Positions 36,311 through 47,547 of a stretch of DNA of 64,000 nt are shown here, piece after piece. Positions within the stretch are counted from its first letter, which is position 1, and each line of letters opens with the position of its first letter. Origin of the DNA: Helianthus annuus (taxonomy: Eukaryota; Streptophyta; Magnoliopsida; Asterales; Asteraceae); the NCBI RefSeq assembly GCF_002127325.2, contig NC_035441.2, forward strand, positions 155,711,122 to 155,775,121, in the 5' to 3' direction. The notes below the pieces were generated by a model. It was not told the DNA's origin and ran no database searches. It saw only the letters and a program-made list of their open reading frames with translations. The translations under genes were made by a program, and so were the position numbers.

Positions 36311-36811
36311 AAAAGTTAGTAAATTCGTCACTTTTGACAGCCTAAGATAGTCATCTTGTAAAGGTCGTATCTCATTCGTTATTAGGAGTTAGACAACGAG
36401 CCTTATATCGTTGAAAAGCTTGTTTCGCATATTACAATTCTTATTTGGTCACAAGAGGCTGGTTATGAGATTTAGTGGGTCAAAACAGCATGAAAAGTTA
36501 GTAAATTCGTCACTTTTGACAGCCCTAGATAGTCATCTTGTAAAGGCCGTATCTCATTCGTTATTAGGAGTTAGACAACGAGCCTTATATCGTTGAAAAG
36601 CTTGTTTCGCATATTACAATTCTTATTTGGTCACAAGAGGCTGGTTATGAGATTTAGTGGGTCAAAACAGCATGAAAAGTTAGTAAATTCGTCACTTTTG
36701 ACAGCCCTAGATAGTCATCTTGTAAAGGCCGTATCTCATTCGTTATTAGGAGTTAGACAACGAGCCTTATATCGTTGAAAAGCTTGTTTCGCATGTTACA
36801 ATTCTTATTTG
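36311..36811 (+). repeat. 182-bp tandem repeat inside the LARD-3 5' LTR, about 2.75 copies
   Basis: Copies start at 36311, 36493 and 36675 with AAAAGTTAGTAAATTCGTCA, exactly 182 bases apart. The third copy stops at 36811. Copies 2 and 3 are almost identical; copy 1 differs at a few bases (CCTAAG against CCCTAG). The same array is in the other LTR at 42204-42704, so it predates this insertion. Confidence 0.9.
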
Positions 36812-38173
36812 AAAGTCGAAGTCAGATTACGTGATTAAGAAGGGGGAAAGTGACCCCGAACAGCTGCTGCGTGAAAAATGCAGCAATGAAAATAATGTGT
36901 TTTATGAACTTAAAACATATGATTTTCTAGTCACCAATTTACTAAACACTAAATATTGCTTCGGGTGAATGTTTACAGTTGTTAAGGTGTGTTTAAAGCG
37001 TTACTATGTGTAAAATTTGGCGTTAATGTATAGCAAGTAAGGATGGTAAAATCATGTTGTTCATGTACCCCAAATATGGTCGTCTAGTATGGAATCCCGA
37101 AAGCTTTAGTATATGTAGTATTGATATTATGTATGTGTGTGTATGTAATGGATTGATCATGTGGTTGTAAGCATGTTACATCATGAATATGAAGTGTATA
37201 TAATGCCATTGTTATAGCTTAATATGATGACACGGATATATGAGGTTAAGTCGAAAGTCCATAAGATGGGTCGTTGACTTTTGAAAGTCAAACCTTGCAT
37301 AAGTAGTATGGCTAGACTCTTGTCAAATTTCAATGCTATAAAGTCATAGGGCGCATGTTTAACAATGTGTGTTATATGCAATTATTTAAGGAATTATACG
37401 AGTTGGAAAAGACGTGATTTTAGGTATATGTCTTATGTTTGTTAGACTTGACTAATGAAAGTCAAACGTGAACCATGCATTCGACATGATCATTAAGTGT
37501 ACAATCATGTATACTAACAAGAATGTGATTGCGTGATGAGAAGGCATAGGGATCATGTGGAAATGGACTCAAGAACGGAAGGTTAACGGGTTAAGCGGAG
37601 GCGAGGAAGCAAGCATGAACACTAACGCTCGAGGTAAGTGATTCTAATTTCACTTTTTAGCTTGTTTAAATAAGGTATTCTTCTAAGATAAATGAGTATG
37701 TTACGAAGTCAAACATGGATTTGGTTGAATGAAAACGATGGTTCTCGCTAAGTAGATCGAATGTGTCAAATGAAGTTTTGTTGTCATAACATAATGAAGT
37801 GTAAGTAAGTTCTGAACCTCTTTTTTTAGTATTTAGAAAGATTTGTTAATTTTGTCATATGTTGCGAATAATGAGATATGTAAGAACGTAAGATCAAATG
37901 AAGTTCTAAGTTTAGTTTTGTGGTAATGGGTCAAAGATGTTAACTAAGTCGAAAAGTGTGTATTAAAGATCAAACGGGTCAAAAACTAGGTAGCGGGGTA
38001 AGGTAAGGATTCGACCATTAAGGCATGAGTGTTAGTATTAGAATGATTTAGGGGCTTGGACAAATGTTATTTTACGTTTTGGGACGCTCGGGGTGCACGA
38101 ACAGGGGTCGAAACGGTGAAAATAAGCAAAAAAACGGAGAGCAGATCTGCAGAGGGGCGTCCCCGACGCCGCT

Positions 38174-38194
38174 ACCAGCGTCGCCGACGCTGGT
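38174..38194. repeat. Perfect GC-rich palindrome in the LARD-3 LTR
   Basis: ACCAGCGTCG, one C, CGACGCTGGT: a 10-bp stem with a single-base loop. The second LTR carries the same structure at 44066-44086. Confidence 0.8.
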
Positions 38195-39324
38195 GGGTTT
38201 TGGCCGACGCCCTATGTTGCTAGTTAAGTCAGTTTCTTTGTTTTCTTTGATTCTCGGGCCCCGTAAGCCCATTCCTAAGCCCCGTTAGACCCCCGTCATG
38301 CACCCTAACTTTACCAAATAGTTGTGTGAGTTATGGATGAGTAAGGAACCCGTTTTAAAGTTTCCGAAATGCAACCCAAATTTAAGAGAGAGTTTTTATC
38401 AAGTATGGGTAAGAAGGGAACTTGCTCGTGGGTATGCATAAGGATAAAATAAGTAGTTATACATGTGGGTATGTGTTTGATTGTACGTAAGTAATTGGAA
38501 CTCGTAGGTGAGTATGACTATGAACGCGTAAGTATGGAGATTTATATGTATGTAATTTACATGTATAGACGTGTGTGTTTAGGACTTGCACGTAATATTG
38601 TGTAAGATGTAAATTGTAAGTATTTGTACGAACAGAAAGGTATGTATGCATGGATTGGAATTTAAATATATGCACGAATGAATGAGACTTGTTTATGCGT
38701 ATATGTGGACTTATTCATATGAATGAAATCTAACGATGCTAACCGTTTTTCTATTGAGAATGAAATGGAAGCACAGGTATACAAATAATGGAAGTTGTAG
38801 GTTTGACACAAAAATCCAATGATGGTGTTCGAATGGATGGATGAATGGATTAACATAAGCGAAAGCATGAGATGTCGACGCCTAACTATGTATGTTTAAA
38901 ACTTATGTATGATGTGACTGGTTGCTAACGATGTGATTGTATGTGGTGTCTACAGGTTGCGTGGATTTAGCATCATTATGAAGGATAGAAAGATTGAAGA
39001 TCGAGTCAAGAGCAAAGGATTGTACGGGAAAGATCGGTCACATAGTTTAGCAAATGTAGATCCGAAGTATTAATATAATGGTACATGGTAAATCCTTTTT
39101 AATGAATGTATGACATTTGATATTCGAACTTTCCTGTAAGTACTATGTCTATTAAAGAACGAAATTTTTGGGTTCATATTTTCCGCTGTGTTGTATTTTT
39201 TTTAAGTTATTACAAGTTAGTCTTACAGGGAATTGTTCATAATACGAATAGGTCATGCCCGATTTTTGTTAAATTATAGCATGATAATATTACTTTCGGA
39301 TTAAGAATTTTGGGCGTTACAAGT

Positions 39325-39337
39325 TGGTATCAGAGCC
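39325..39337 (+). other. Primer binding site of LARD-3
   Basis: TGGTATCAGAGCC, three bases after the 5' LTR, matches initiator tRNA-Met without change. Confidence 0.92.
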
Positions 39338-41360
39338 CTGGTTTGAGCGAAATCAAGTATGAGGAAGTAAATACTTGAACTCAAACCTGTGTGCTCTTGT
39401 GACAAGAAACCCGTACAATCCAAGACTCGATCAAGATCTAAGGGTAGAAGCCAAGGTAAGTATGTCCTTAAGTATATATTGGAAGATAATTAACAATATG
39501 TTATGTGTAAGTTAAGCATGGTTGCTTGGAAGGAATGATTTGTGGATGCGGTCTAGCACCGGCACCAAGGTATGTAATATGACATATTGACCCAGGTATA
39601 TATATCTAATATATGTAAGTACATGTGATGGTAAAACCAATCAATGAAAGGAAAATTTTAAATAAATAAAAAAAATGGTAAGAAGGGTAATGAAGTTTTG
39701 GAATTGTTATACGTGCCGAAACCTAATTCTTCGGACATAAGGTGACAATTACACGAAGACACGAAACTAGTATGTTGATTGTGTACCTGGCCAGTACACA
39801 AGAAACATATGACGTTCGTGAGCCCGTGATAATTGTTACAGGTGTGTCCGTTAGAATTGGGTAGCAGGTGGGCGTATGGGTGAAATGGGTAGTAAGACTA
39901 TCAGGAGATTTAGAGTAATACGTAAGAGTGAAAAGTGCGAATGATAAGAAGGAAGAATGTTGAATCCGTAAGAAAGTACGAATCAACAATGTATGAATGC
40001 AATGCTTGAATCCGCGAGACGGATTCAAGGGATGAAAGGCGTAAATGATCTGTTTGAATCCGCGAGACGGATTCAAAGAATGAAAGATATGAATGTAATG
40101 CCTGAATTCGCGAGACGGATTCAAGGAATGAAAAGCACGAATGAAATGTTTGAATCCGAGAGGCGGATTCAAAGAACGAAAGATGTAAATGCAATGTTTG
40201 AATCCGCGAGACGGATTCAAAAGATAGAAGGTACGAAAGGTATGAATAATGTGTTCGAATCCGCGAAACAGATTTAAGATACAAAAGACGGAACTAGTCT
40301 ACGTGAGAAGAAGTCGATAGCTTGACCATGTATGCGTCAAACAAGTCATATAAGTAAATGTAAAGCAAATGAACAAAAGAATGATAGGAATGAAAATATC
40401 CGAATGTGTAAGTAATTACGGACCAGACAAGTAAATATTTCTTAAGTGATATGATTCAAATTATGCTTAAATTTTCATGTATAGATATATGAATATATTT
40501 ATGCAAATGCGTTGTATGCAAGAATGGTCGAAAGGATAAATGGGTCATACGGTCAGATGGCGATTGCCATTTGAACTCGTTAGTTAATGTTTTGATATGT
40601 TAAGTTTTGTATTCATAGGTGAGATTGATGAATGGACACGCAATGTCATCAATCGGAAAGGAATGATCACCGTAAGATAAGGATGGCGAATCAATGGAAT
40701 CTACTTCCGTCAGATATCATAGTGTGATAAACCTATCAAGATCAGTGAAAGAATTCTCATAAGCGAAAGCTCATTACCCGGATGAATGAGATCAATCCTG
40801 GGATGGGTTGAATTTGTAATGAAGTGGTCGGTTCGCTTTCGCGGGTCGTGGCATTATTCCAAAATAGTAAGGTTAGTGAATTGTTTAATATGTGAATTTA
40901 AGTATAAAGTTAGGAATTGAATAAGTACCTCCGCACGAGCCAGTGGTAAAGCAAGATGTGATATGATAAGGAAGGGTTGACTTTTAGAAGTAGGCTAAGA
41001 ATGAGTTTTAAATCTGGCTTAAGTAGTAGATAGTGCATGTATGAGTAACAAGGTAGAAATAAAACTCCAAATATATACGAAATTATTAGAACTAATACTA
41101 ACGGTGAATGTGGTAGCAAGTTCATATGAACTTCATTTTGCTTTTATGTAAATCATGGTAGAAAACCCTTGGGATTGCTTCTAGTTTGCACACTTTAGTT
41201 GTAGTACGATAATGTGATGGTACGATTATATCTACTCATGAATAAGACTTTTGCAAAGATCCTGAATGTATTCATGTGGTATTGAGCATCGTGAATGGAT
41301 AGATGAAAAAGTAAGATTAGTATTGGTCTACCAAGAATGAGAAAGGTTTCGGGGACGAAA
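39338..41360 (+). other. Non-coding interior of LARD-3
   Basis: About 2.0 kb between primer site and polypurine tract. No gag, protease, reverse transcriptase, RNase H or integrase motif in any frame. The only structure is the 48-bp hairpin array at 40006-40277. Several long open frames around the array (39723-40284, minus) exist only because the array period is a multiple of three. Confidence 0.7.
40006..40277. repeat. 48-bp hairpin repeat array, six copies, open on both strands
   Basis: Each unit contains TTGAATCCG cgaga CGGATTCAA, a 9-bp perfect stem, at 40006, 40054, 40102, 40150, 40198 and 40255. The first five are spaced exactly 48 bases, the last 57. A seventh, half-lost unit may lie at 39960. 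The plus strand is open from 39993 to 40277 with a 16-residue repeat (FESARRIQRMKD-like). The minus strand is also open with SLNPSRGFKH-like repeats. Substitutions break a base pair in units 3, 4 and 6. It may be coding, structural RNA, or simply a satellite seed; nothing decides this here. Confidence 0.85.
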
Positions 41361-41367
41361 CCTCCTT

Positions 41368-41380
41368 TAAGGGGGGTAGA
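41368..41380 (+). other. Polypurine tract of LARD-3
   Basis: TAAGGGGGGTAG directly before the 3' LTR, preceded by the hairpin GGTTTCGGGGACGAAACC at 41345-41362. Confidence 0.85.
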
Positions 41381-41382
41381 CT

Positions 41383-44300
41383 TGTAACACCCCAAAACCC
41401 GAACGTATAACTCACTAATAAGATTTCATGGAATATGAAAAATGTTTAAATAAACATGTTGTATAAGAATGAATAGAAGATATAACTTAGTTAGAATAAA
41501 TGTGAAATATTGCATTATAAAATAAACTATGACCAAAGTTTAGGCAAACATATAAATGGAGGGGCTAAACATGTACAAGGAAAAAGATATTTACTAAAAG
41601 CAAAATAAGGAAAAACAAACACACACATCTGGCGTGTGTGTGTGTGTCGCCCCAAGCAGGAGAAAAAGAGGAGAAACCCTAAAATCCTTGAAGTTGCAAA
41701 ATTGAGAAGGGAAATTGAAGCTAATCATATGCATGAATCTGAATGTGCAACCATTTAAGCCTACTAAACAAGTGGTAAGTTGTAGAATTTCGATTTGATG
41801 ATCATTGATGAGACGGGTTGTGTTTAATCCTTGAGCCTATGTGAAATTAGAATGGTAATGAACTAGAATCATCTCATGAAACATGAATTGTGTTCGAATT
41901 TCTGATTATATTGATGATTTAATGAAAACCCACTTGTAAAAGTAATTTTATGAAGTTGATGATGTTGCATGTGCTAAATCAAGTATAGTTTTGATATATA
42001 TATGAAGTTGGATATTGTGGATTATTGTTAATAGCCTTGATTTAGGATGAAAGTTATGTGAGGTTAATGGAATTTGATGATCTTGATATGAACTAGTAAG
42101 AATATGCAAAGAATGCTTGTACATTATGCTTAGATAGTGGTACGCACACAAAGTGTTTGATAAAATGCCTACATGAAACTTGAATTGATTCAAGTTTGTG
42201 TTAAAAAGTTAGTAAATTCGTCACTTTTGACAGCCTAAGATAGTCATCTTGTAAAGGTCGTATCTCATTCGTTATTAGGAGTTAGACAACGAGCCTTATA
42301 TCGTTGAAAAGCTTGTTTCGCATATTACAATTCTTATTTGGTCACAAGAGGCTGGTTATGAGATTTAGTGGGTCAAAACAGCATGAAAAGTTAGTAAATT
42401 CGTCACTTTTGACAGCCCTAGATAGTCATCTTGTAAAGGCCGTATCTCATTCGTTATTAGGAGTTAGACAACGAGCCTTATATCGTTGAAAAGCTTGTTT
42501 CGCATATTACAATTCTTATTTGGTCACAAGAGGCTGGTTATGAGATTTAGTGGGTCAAAACAGCATGAAAAGTTAGTAAATTCGTCACTTTTGACAGCCC
42601 TAGATAGTCATCTTGTAAAGGCCGTATCTCATTCGTTATTAGGAGTTAGACAACGAGCCTTATATCGTTGAAAAGCTTGTTTCGCATGTTACAATTCTTA
42701 TTTGAAAGTCGAAGTCAGATTACGTGATTAAGAAGGGGGAAAGTGACCCCGAACAGCTGCTGCGTGAAAAATGCAGCAATGAAAATAATGTGTTTTATGA
42801 ACTTAAAACATATGATTTTCCAGTCACCAGTTTACTAAACACTAAATATTGCTTCGGGTGAATGTTTACAGTTGTTAAGGTGTGTTTAAAGCGTTACTAT
42901 GTGTAAAATTTGGCGTTAATGTATAGCAAGTAAGGATGGTAAAATCATGTTGTTCATGTACCCCAAATATGGTCGTCTAGTATGGAATCCCGAAAGCTTT
43001 AGTATATGTAGTATTGATATTATGTATGTGTGTGTATGTAATGGATTGATCATGTGGTTGTAAGCATGTTACATCATGAATATGAAGTGTATATAATGCC
43101 ATTGTTATAGCTTAATATGATGACACGGATATATGAGGTTAAGTCGAAAGTCCATAAGATGGGTCGTTGACTTTTGAAAGTCAAACCTTGCATAAGTAGT
43201 ATGGCTAGACTCTTGTCAAATTTCAATGCTATAAAGTCATAGGGCGCATGTTTAACAATGTGTGTTATATGCAATTATTTAAGGAATTATACGAGTTGGA
43301 AAAGACGTGATTTTAGGTATATGTCTTATGTTTGTTAGACTTGACTAATGAAAGTCAAACGTGAACCATGCATTCGACATGATCATTAAGTGTACAATCA
43401 TGTATACTAACAAGAATGTGATTGCGTGATGAGAAGGCATAGGGATCATGTGGAAATGGACTCAAGAACGGAAGGTTAACGGGTTAAGCGGAGGCGAGGA
43501 AGCAAGCATGAACACTAACGCTCGAGGTAAGTGATTCTAATTTCACTTTTTAGCTTGTTTAAATAAGGTATTCTTCTAAGATAAATGAGTATGTTACGAA
43601 GTCAAACATGGATTTGGTTGAATGAAAACGATGGTTCTCGCTAAGTAGATCGAATGTGTCAAATGAAGTTTTGTTGTCATAACATAATGAAGTGTAAGTA
43701 AGTTCTGAACCTCTTTTTTTAGTATTTAGAAAGATTTGTTAATTTTGTCATATGTTGCGAATAATGAGATATGTAAGAACGTAAGATCAAATGAAGTTCT
43801 AAGTTAAGTTTTGTGGTAATGGGTCAAAGATGTTAACTAAGTCGAAAAGTGTGTATTAAAGATCAAACGGGTCAAAAACTAGGTAGCGGGGTAAGGTAAG
43901 GATTCGACCATTAAGGCATGAGTGTTAGTATTAGAATGATTTAGGGGCTTGGACAAATGTTATTTTACGTTTTGGGACGCTCGGGGTGCACGAACAGGGG
44001 TCGAAACGGTGAAAATAAGCAAAAAACGGAGAGCAGATCTGCAGAGGGGCGTCCCCGACGCCGCTACCAGCGTCGCCGACGCTGGTGGGTTTTGGCCGAC
44101 GCCCTATGTTGCTAGTTAAGTCAGTTTCTTTGTTTTCTTTGATTCTTGGGCCCCGTAAGCCCATTCCTAAGCCCCGTTAGACCCCCGTCATGCACCCTAA
44201 CTTTACCAAATAGTTGTGTGAGTTATGGATGAGTAAGGAACCCGTTTTAAAGTTTCCGAAATGCAACCCAAATTTAAGAGAGAGTTTTTATCAAGTATGG

Positions 44301-45176
44301 GTAAGAAGGGAACTTGCTCGTGGGTATGCATAAGGATAAAATAAGTAGTTATACATGTGGGTATGTGTTTGATTGTACGTAAGTAATTGGAACTCGTAGG
44401 TGAGTATGACTATGAACGCGTAAGTATGGAGATTTATATGTATGTAATTTACATGTATAGACGTGTGTGTTTAGGACTTGCACGTAATATTGTGTAAGAT
44501 GTAAATTGTAAGTATTTGTACGAACAGAAAGGTATGTATGCATGGATTGGAATTTAAATATATGCACGAATGAATGAGACTTGTTTATGCGTATATGTGG
44601 ACTTATTCATATGAATGAAATCTAACGATGCTAACCGTTTTTCTATTGAGAATGAAATGGAAGCACAGGTATACAAATAATGGAAGTTGTAGGTTTGACA
44701 CAAAAATCCAATGATGGTGTTCGAATGGATGGATGAATGGATTAACATAAGCGAAAGCATGAGATGTCGACGCCTAACTATGTATGTTTAAAACTTATGT
44801 ATGATGTGACTGGTTGCTAACGATGTGATTGTATGTGGTGTCTACAGGTTGAAGATCGAGTCAAGAGCAAAGGATTGTACGGGAAAGATCGGTCACATAG
44901 TTTAGCAAATGTAGATCCGAAGTATTAATATAATGGTACATGGTAAATCCTTTTTAATGAATGTATGACATTTGATATTCGAACTTTCCTGTAAGTACTA
45001 TGTCTATTAAAGAACGAAATTTTTGGGTTCATATTTTCCGCTGTGTTGTATTTTTTTTAAGTTATTACAAGTTAGTCTTACAGGGAATTGTTCACAATAC
45101 GAATAGGTCATGCCCGATTTTTGTTAAATTATAGCATGATAATATTACTTTCGGATTAAGAATTTTGGGCGTTACA
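41383..45176 (+). repeat. 3' LTR of LARD-3 (3794 bp)
   Basis: Near-identical to the 5' LTR. The length difference of 38 bases is fully explained by a 37-base deletion after CTACAGGTT (near 44849) and one A fewer in a run near 44024. Confidence 0.93.
42204..42704 (+). repeat. 182-bp tandem repeat inside the LARD-3 3' LTR
   Basis: The counterpart of the array in the 5' LTR, with copies at 42204, 42386 and 42568, the last truncated. Confidence 0.9.
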
Positions 45177-45181
45177 TTATA

Positions 45182-45196
45182 GAATTCCTCAGCCAT
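45182..45196 (-). pseudogene. Start codon and first codons of the LARD-2 gag
   Basis: Minus-strand ATG at 45196 gives MAEEF and then reads through the TATAA target site into the segment at 35487. This fixes the gag start of LARD-2 and shows LARD-3 inserted seven codons into it. The leader lies to the right. Confidence 0.75.
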
Positions 45197-45329
45197 GGTT
45201 TGAACTTCTGAATTACCTTGAATCACCTGAATCAATCACGTAAACAAACGATTAGTTCAAAAATATCAATCAACTTGTACGCACGGGAGTTTGAACAATT
45301 TGATAGTGATTTGTGCAGTTCGATCGAAT

Positions 45330-45760
45330 ACACCAGCCGATCGAGTGAACTGGTCGAACCAAGACGTGCTAGCCGATCGAACGAGATATGCTGCCAGCCG
45401 ATCGAACGAGATATGCTGCCAGCCGATCGAACGAGATATGCTGCTAGCCAATCGAATGACAATTAACGCTGCTGTTTGATCGACTACGCCAGTCGATCGA
45501 ATGGGCTACTCGATTGAAGACACTTCCTAGCCGATCGAGTGGAAGTTGCTGCTAGACGATCGAATGAACTGTTCTGCTAGCCGATCGAGTGAGATGTCTT
45601 GCTAGCCGATCGAATGAGATGTCTTGCTAGCCGATCGAGCGAAATGTCTTGCTAGCCGATCGAGCGAACTGTTCGAACAAGCAAAACTTTGCTAGCCGAT
45701 CGAGTAGGCTACTCGATCAAGAGATTTCTCAGCCGATCGAGCGAGCTACTCGATTGAAGA
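45330..45760 (-). repeat. CCGATCGA repeat array in the LARD-2 leader, block 1
   Basis: About fourteen copies of a degenerate unit with the core TAGCCGATCGA, followed by RYGAGATRTGCTGC-like bases. In the best-kept part (45371-45445) the period is 25 bases. The core contains the palindrome CGATCG. Located just upstream of the gag start. Confidence 0.85.
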
Positions 45761-46411
45761 TACTACACAAACAAACACTACACGACAAAACTTGATCAAT
45801 CGGTTGACACTTAAACTTCAATGATGAAACTTCGATTTTCAAAACATCATCACATGCACATTGATATAATTTCGAGACAATGGCCGATAATCAATTAACT
45901 ATTTAGTTAAATTTTGATTTTCTCATCATGCAAGGTCTGACAAACATACTAAAAGATTTGAGATTTATTGAGCCGCATATACATATTGGGTCGGTACTTG
46001 ACAGTGATTGGGCCTAATACTGCATTAACCTTTTAGTGATTTTTGATCAATTAATCATGCAAAAACTGATAAATAACACTACTCAATCAATTTTTATTTG
46101 ACCAAACTATATTGAATACTGAACAATTTAATGGAATCAGTCAACAATCAATACAGTTTCACATGCAAACTGAGATACAGGCTGACAACCATTTCACATT
46201 TAATCGATTCGTATGAGCTGACAGAATGAATGATTTCACTTGTTGTAATAAACGGTTCTGAACTATTGACAGAGTTTGTTGACTTAATTGATTTTAAAAG
46301 ATGATGTGTTCTTATGACATAGTGATTGCCATTAATGAAAACTGATCATGGTTGACTTTAATGAAAAATGTTACTACCCGATTGGATGCAAAAGACGGTC
46401 AATCGAACAAG

Positions 46412-46680
46412 AGTTGCTAGCCGATCGGCTAGGATCAACAAGTCAATGTCAAAAGTGAGTGTCAGTGATGCAATGAATCGACTAGGCTAGCCGATCGAGT
46501 GAGATGTTCTGCTAGCCGATCGAGCGAGATGTTCTGCTAGCCGATCGAGCGAGATGTTCTGCTAGCCGATCGAACGAGATGTTCGATCAAACTTGCTAGC
46601 CGATCGAGTGGTTGGTTCGATCGAACTTGCTAGCCGATCAAGTGGTTGGTTCGATCGAACTTCCTAGCCGATCGGTTGGC
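46412..46680 (-). repeat. CCGATCGA repeat array in the LARD-2 leader, block 2
   Basis: About eight copies of TAGCCGATCGAGYGAGATGTTC-like units. At 46511, 46536 and 46561 the spacing is exactly 25 bases; later units are about 36 bases apart with TGGTTGGTTCGATCGAACT added. Confidence 0.85.
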
Positions 46681-46704
46681 AGAATAAAACTTTGACACTT
46701 ATCA

Positions 46705-47210
46705 CTTTCTTTTTTTTGAAAATAAACTATCATTAGAAACTGCCTCCGACCCAAATGGGCAAAAGGCCAATACAAAACAGGGGCCCCGACCCAAACGGGC
46801 AAAGGCCAAAGTTACACCATATACATCGGGTATTTACACCAATCCTTCCAACTAATAAATTTACATGCTGATCTATTTTTAAGCCACCCAAACCCTCTCG
46901 ATTTAATATCTATCAAGATCTCTTGAGAACTTCTCCTGTGTTGATTAAATACCAAATCATTCCTAGCCTTCCATAAACACCAACACGCGATAATTACCAA
47001 TCCCCGTAAAATCTTCTTCGTTTTTTTCCTTTCTTGATTGGAGTTATGAATATCCATCAAGTCTTTGAATTCGAATGCGAAAATCGGAGGGATGTTACAC
47101 CAATCACTGAAATCTGCCCAAACACGAATTGCCAACGAGCATGCTGTAAATAGATGATCTAGAGATTCCTCATACTCATCGCAGAACGGGCACATAACCG
47201 ATGTTATATT
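46705..47210 (-). mobile_element. 5'-truncated LINE (L1-type) with zinc-binding C-terminus
   Basis: A minus-strand frame 47195-46812 (127 codons) starts CPFCDEYEESLDHLFTAC and continues RVWADFSDWCNI and ACWCLWKARNDLVFNQHRR. This is the zf-RVT region found at the C-terminus of plant L1 reverse transcriptases. The 3' side ends in a T-rich run (46708-46722) that could be the poly(A) tail on the minus strand. Everything upstream of the zinc region is missing, the usual 5' truncation. No convincing target duplication was found. Confidence 0.68.
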
Positions 47211-47547
47211 AACTATTGAAATATAACATCTAACAAAATGTTTATTAACTATTGAAATATAATAGCCGACAAGGTTGATATTATCTCAAGTGTGATTGGG
47301 CCTTTTGAATGAAAGATCTTGATAGGGCCGTTCACTTAAGTCTTTATTCGAGGATTGGGCCAAATAACTTTTAACGCTTGATTTTAATTCTCATCAAAGT
47401 GGGTCGGTTGACTGTCAAGTTTTAGAATTTTCACATGCATTTAAAACGGTTGTGGCCGACAACTGCTTATCATATCAAATATTGAGCCATGCAACTTTCA
47501 AAAATAATGTCAACTTTTAATAGGGCCGATTATATTAACGACACATG

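Larger units (their letters stand above)
35490..39321 (+). repeat. 5' LTR of LARD-3 (3832 bp)
   Basis: A long LTR with a CACACACATCTGGCGTGTGTG phrase near 35728, a 182-bp tandem repeat at 36311-36811, repeated ATGTATGT-like words at 38450-38900, and a perfect 21-nt palindrome at 38174-38194 in a GC-rich block. No gene; the short frames in it recur identically in the 3' LTR because the LTRs are nearly identical. Confidence 0.93.
35490..45176 (+). mobile_element. LARD-3: Tekay-related LTR element without genes, plus strand, very young
   Basis: LTRs 35490-39321 and 41383-45176 start TGTAACACCCCAAAACC and end GGGCGTTACA. The perfect TSD is TTATA (35485-35489 and 45177-45181). It has a canonical primer site, a polypurine tract and a 2.06-kb interior with no gag or pol. 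LTRs differ by a 37-bp deletion, a one-base indel and about five substitutions seen by eye over 3.8 kb. Its LTR start and end, and an 18-nt hairpin before the polypurine tract, match the Tekay element at 8669-21231, so it is probably moved by Tekay-type enzymes. Confidence 0.92.

Noticed and set aside
36411..36778. Two identical 61-codon frames as tandem small genes
   Set aside because: They are the same frame in consecutive 182-bp repeat units of an LTR and recur in the other LTR.
40006..40277. CRISPR-like array (evenly spaced palindromic repeats)
   Set aside because: The genome is a plant's, the bases between hairpins are themselves repeated rather than unique spacers, and the array lies between LTRs of a retroelement.
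45330..46680. CRISPR or satellite locus from the CCGATCGA repeats
   Set aside because: No unique spacers, irregular period outside short stretches, and the position is the leader of LARD-2.
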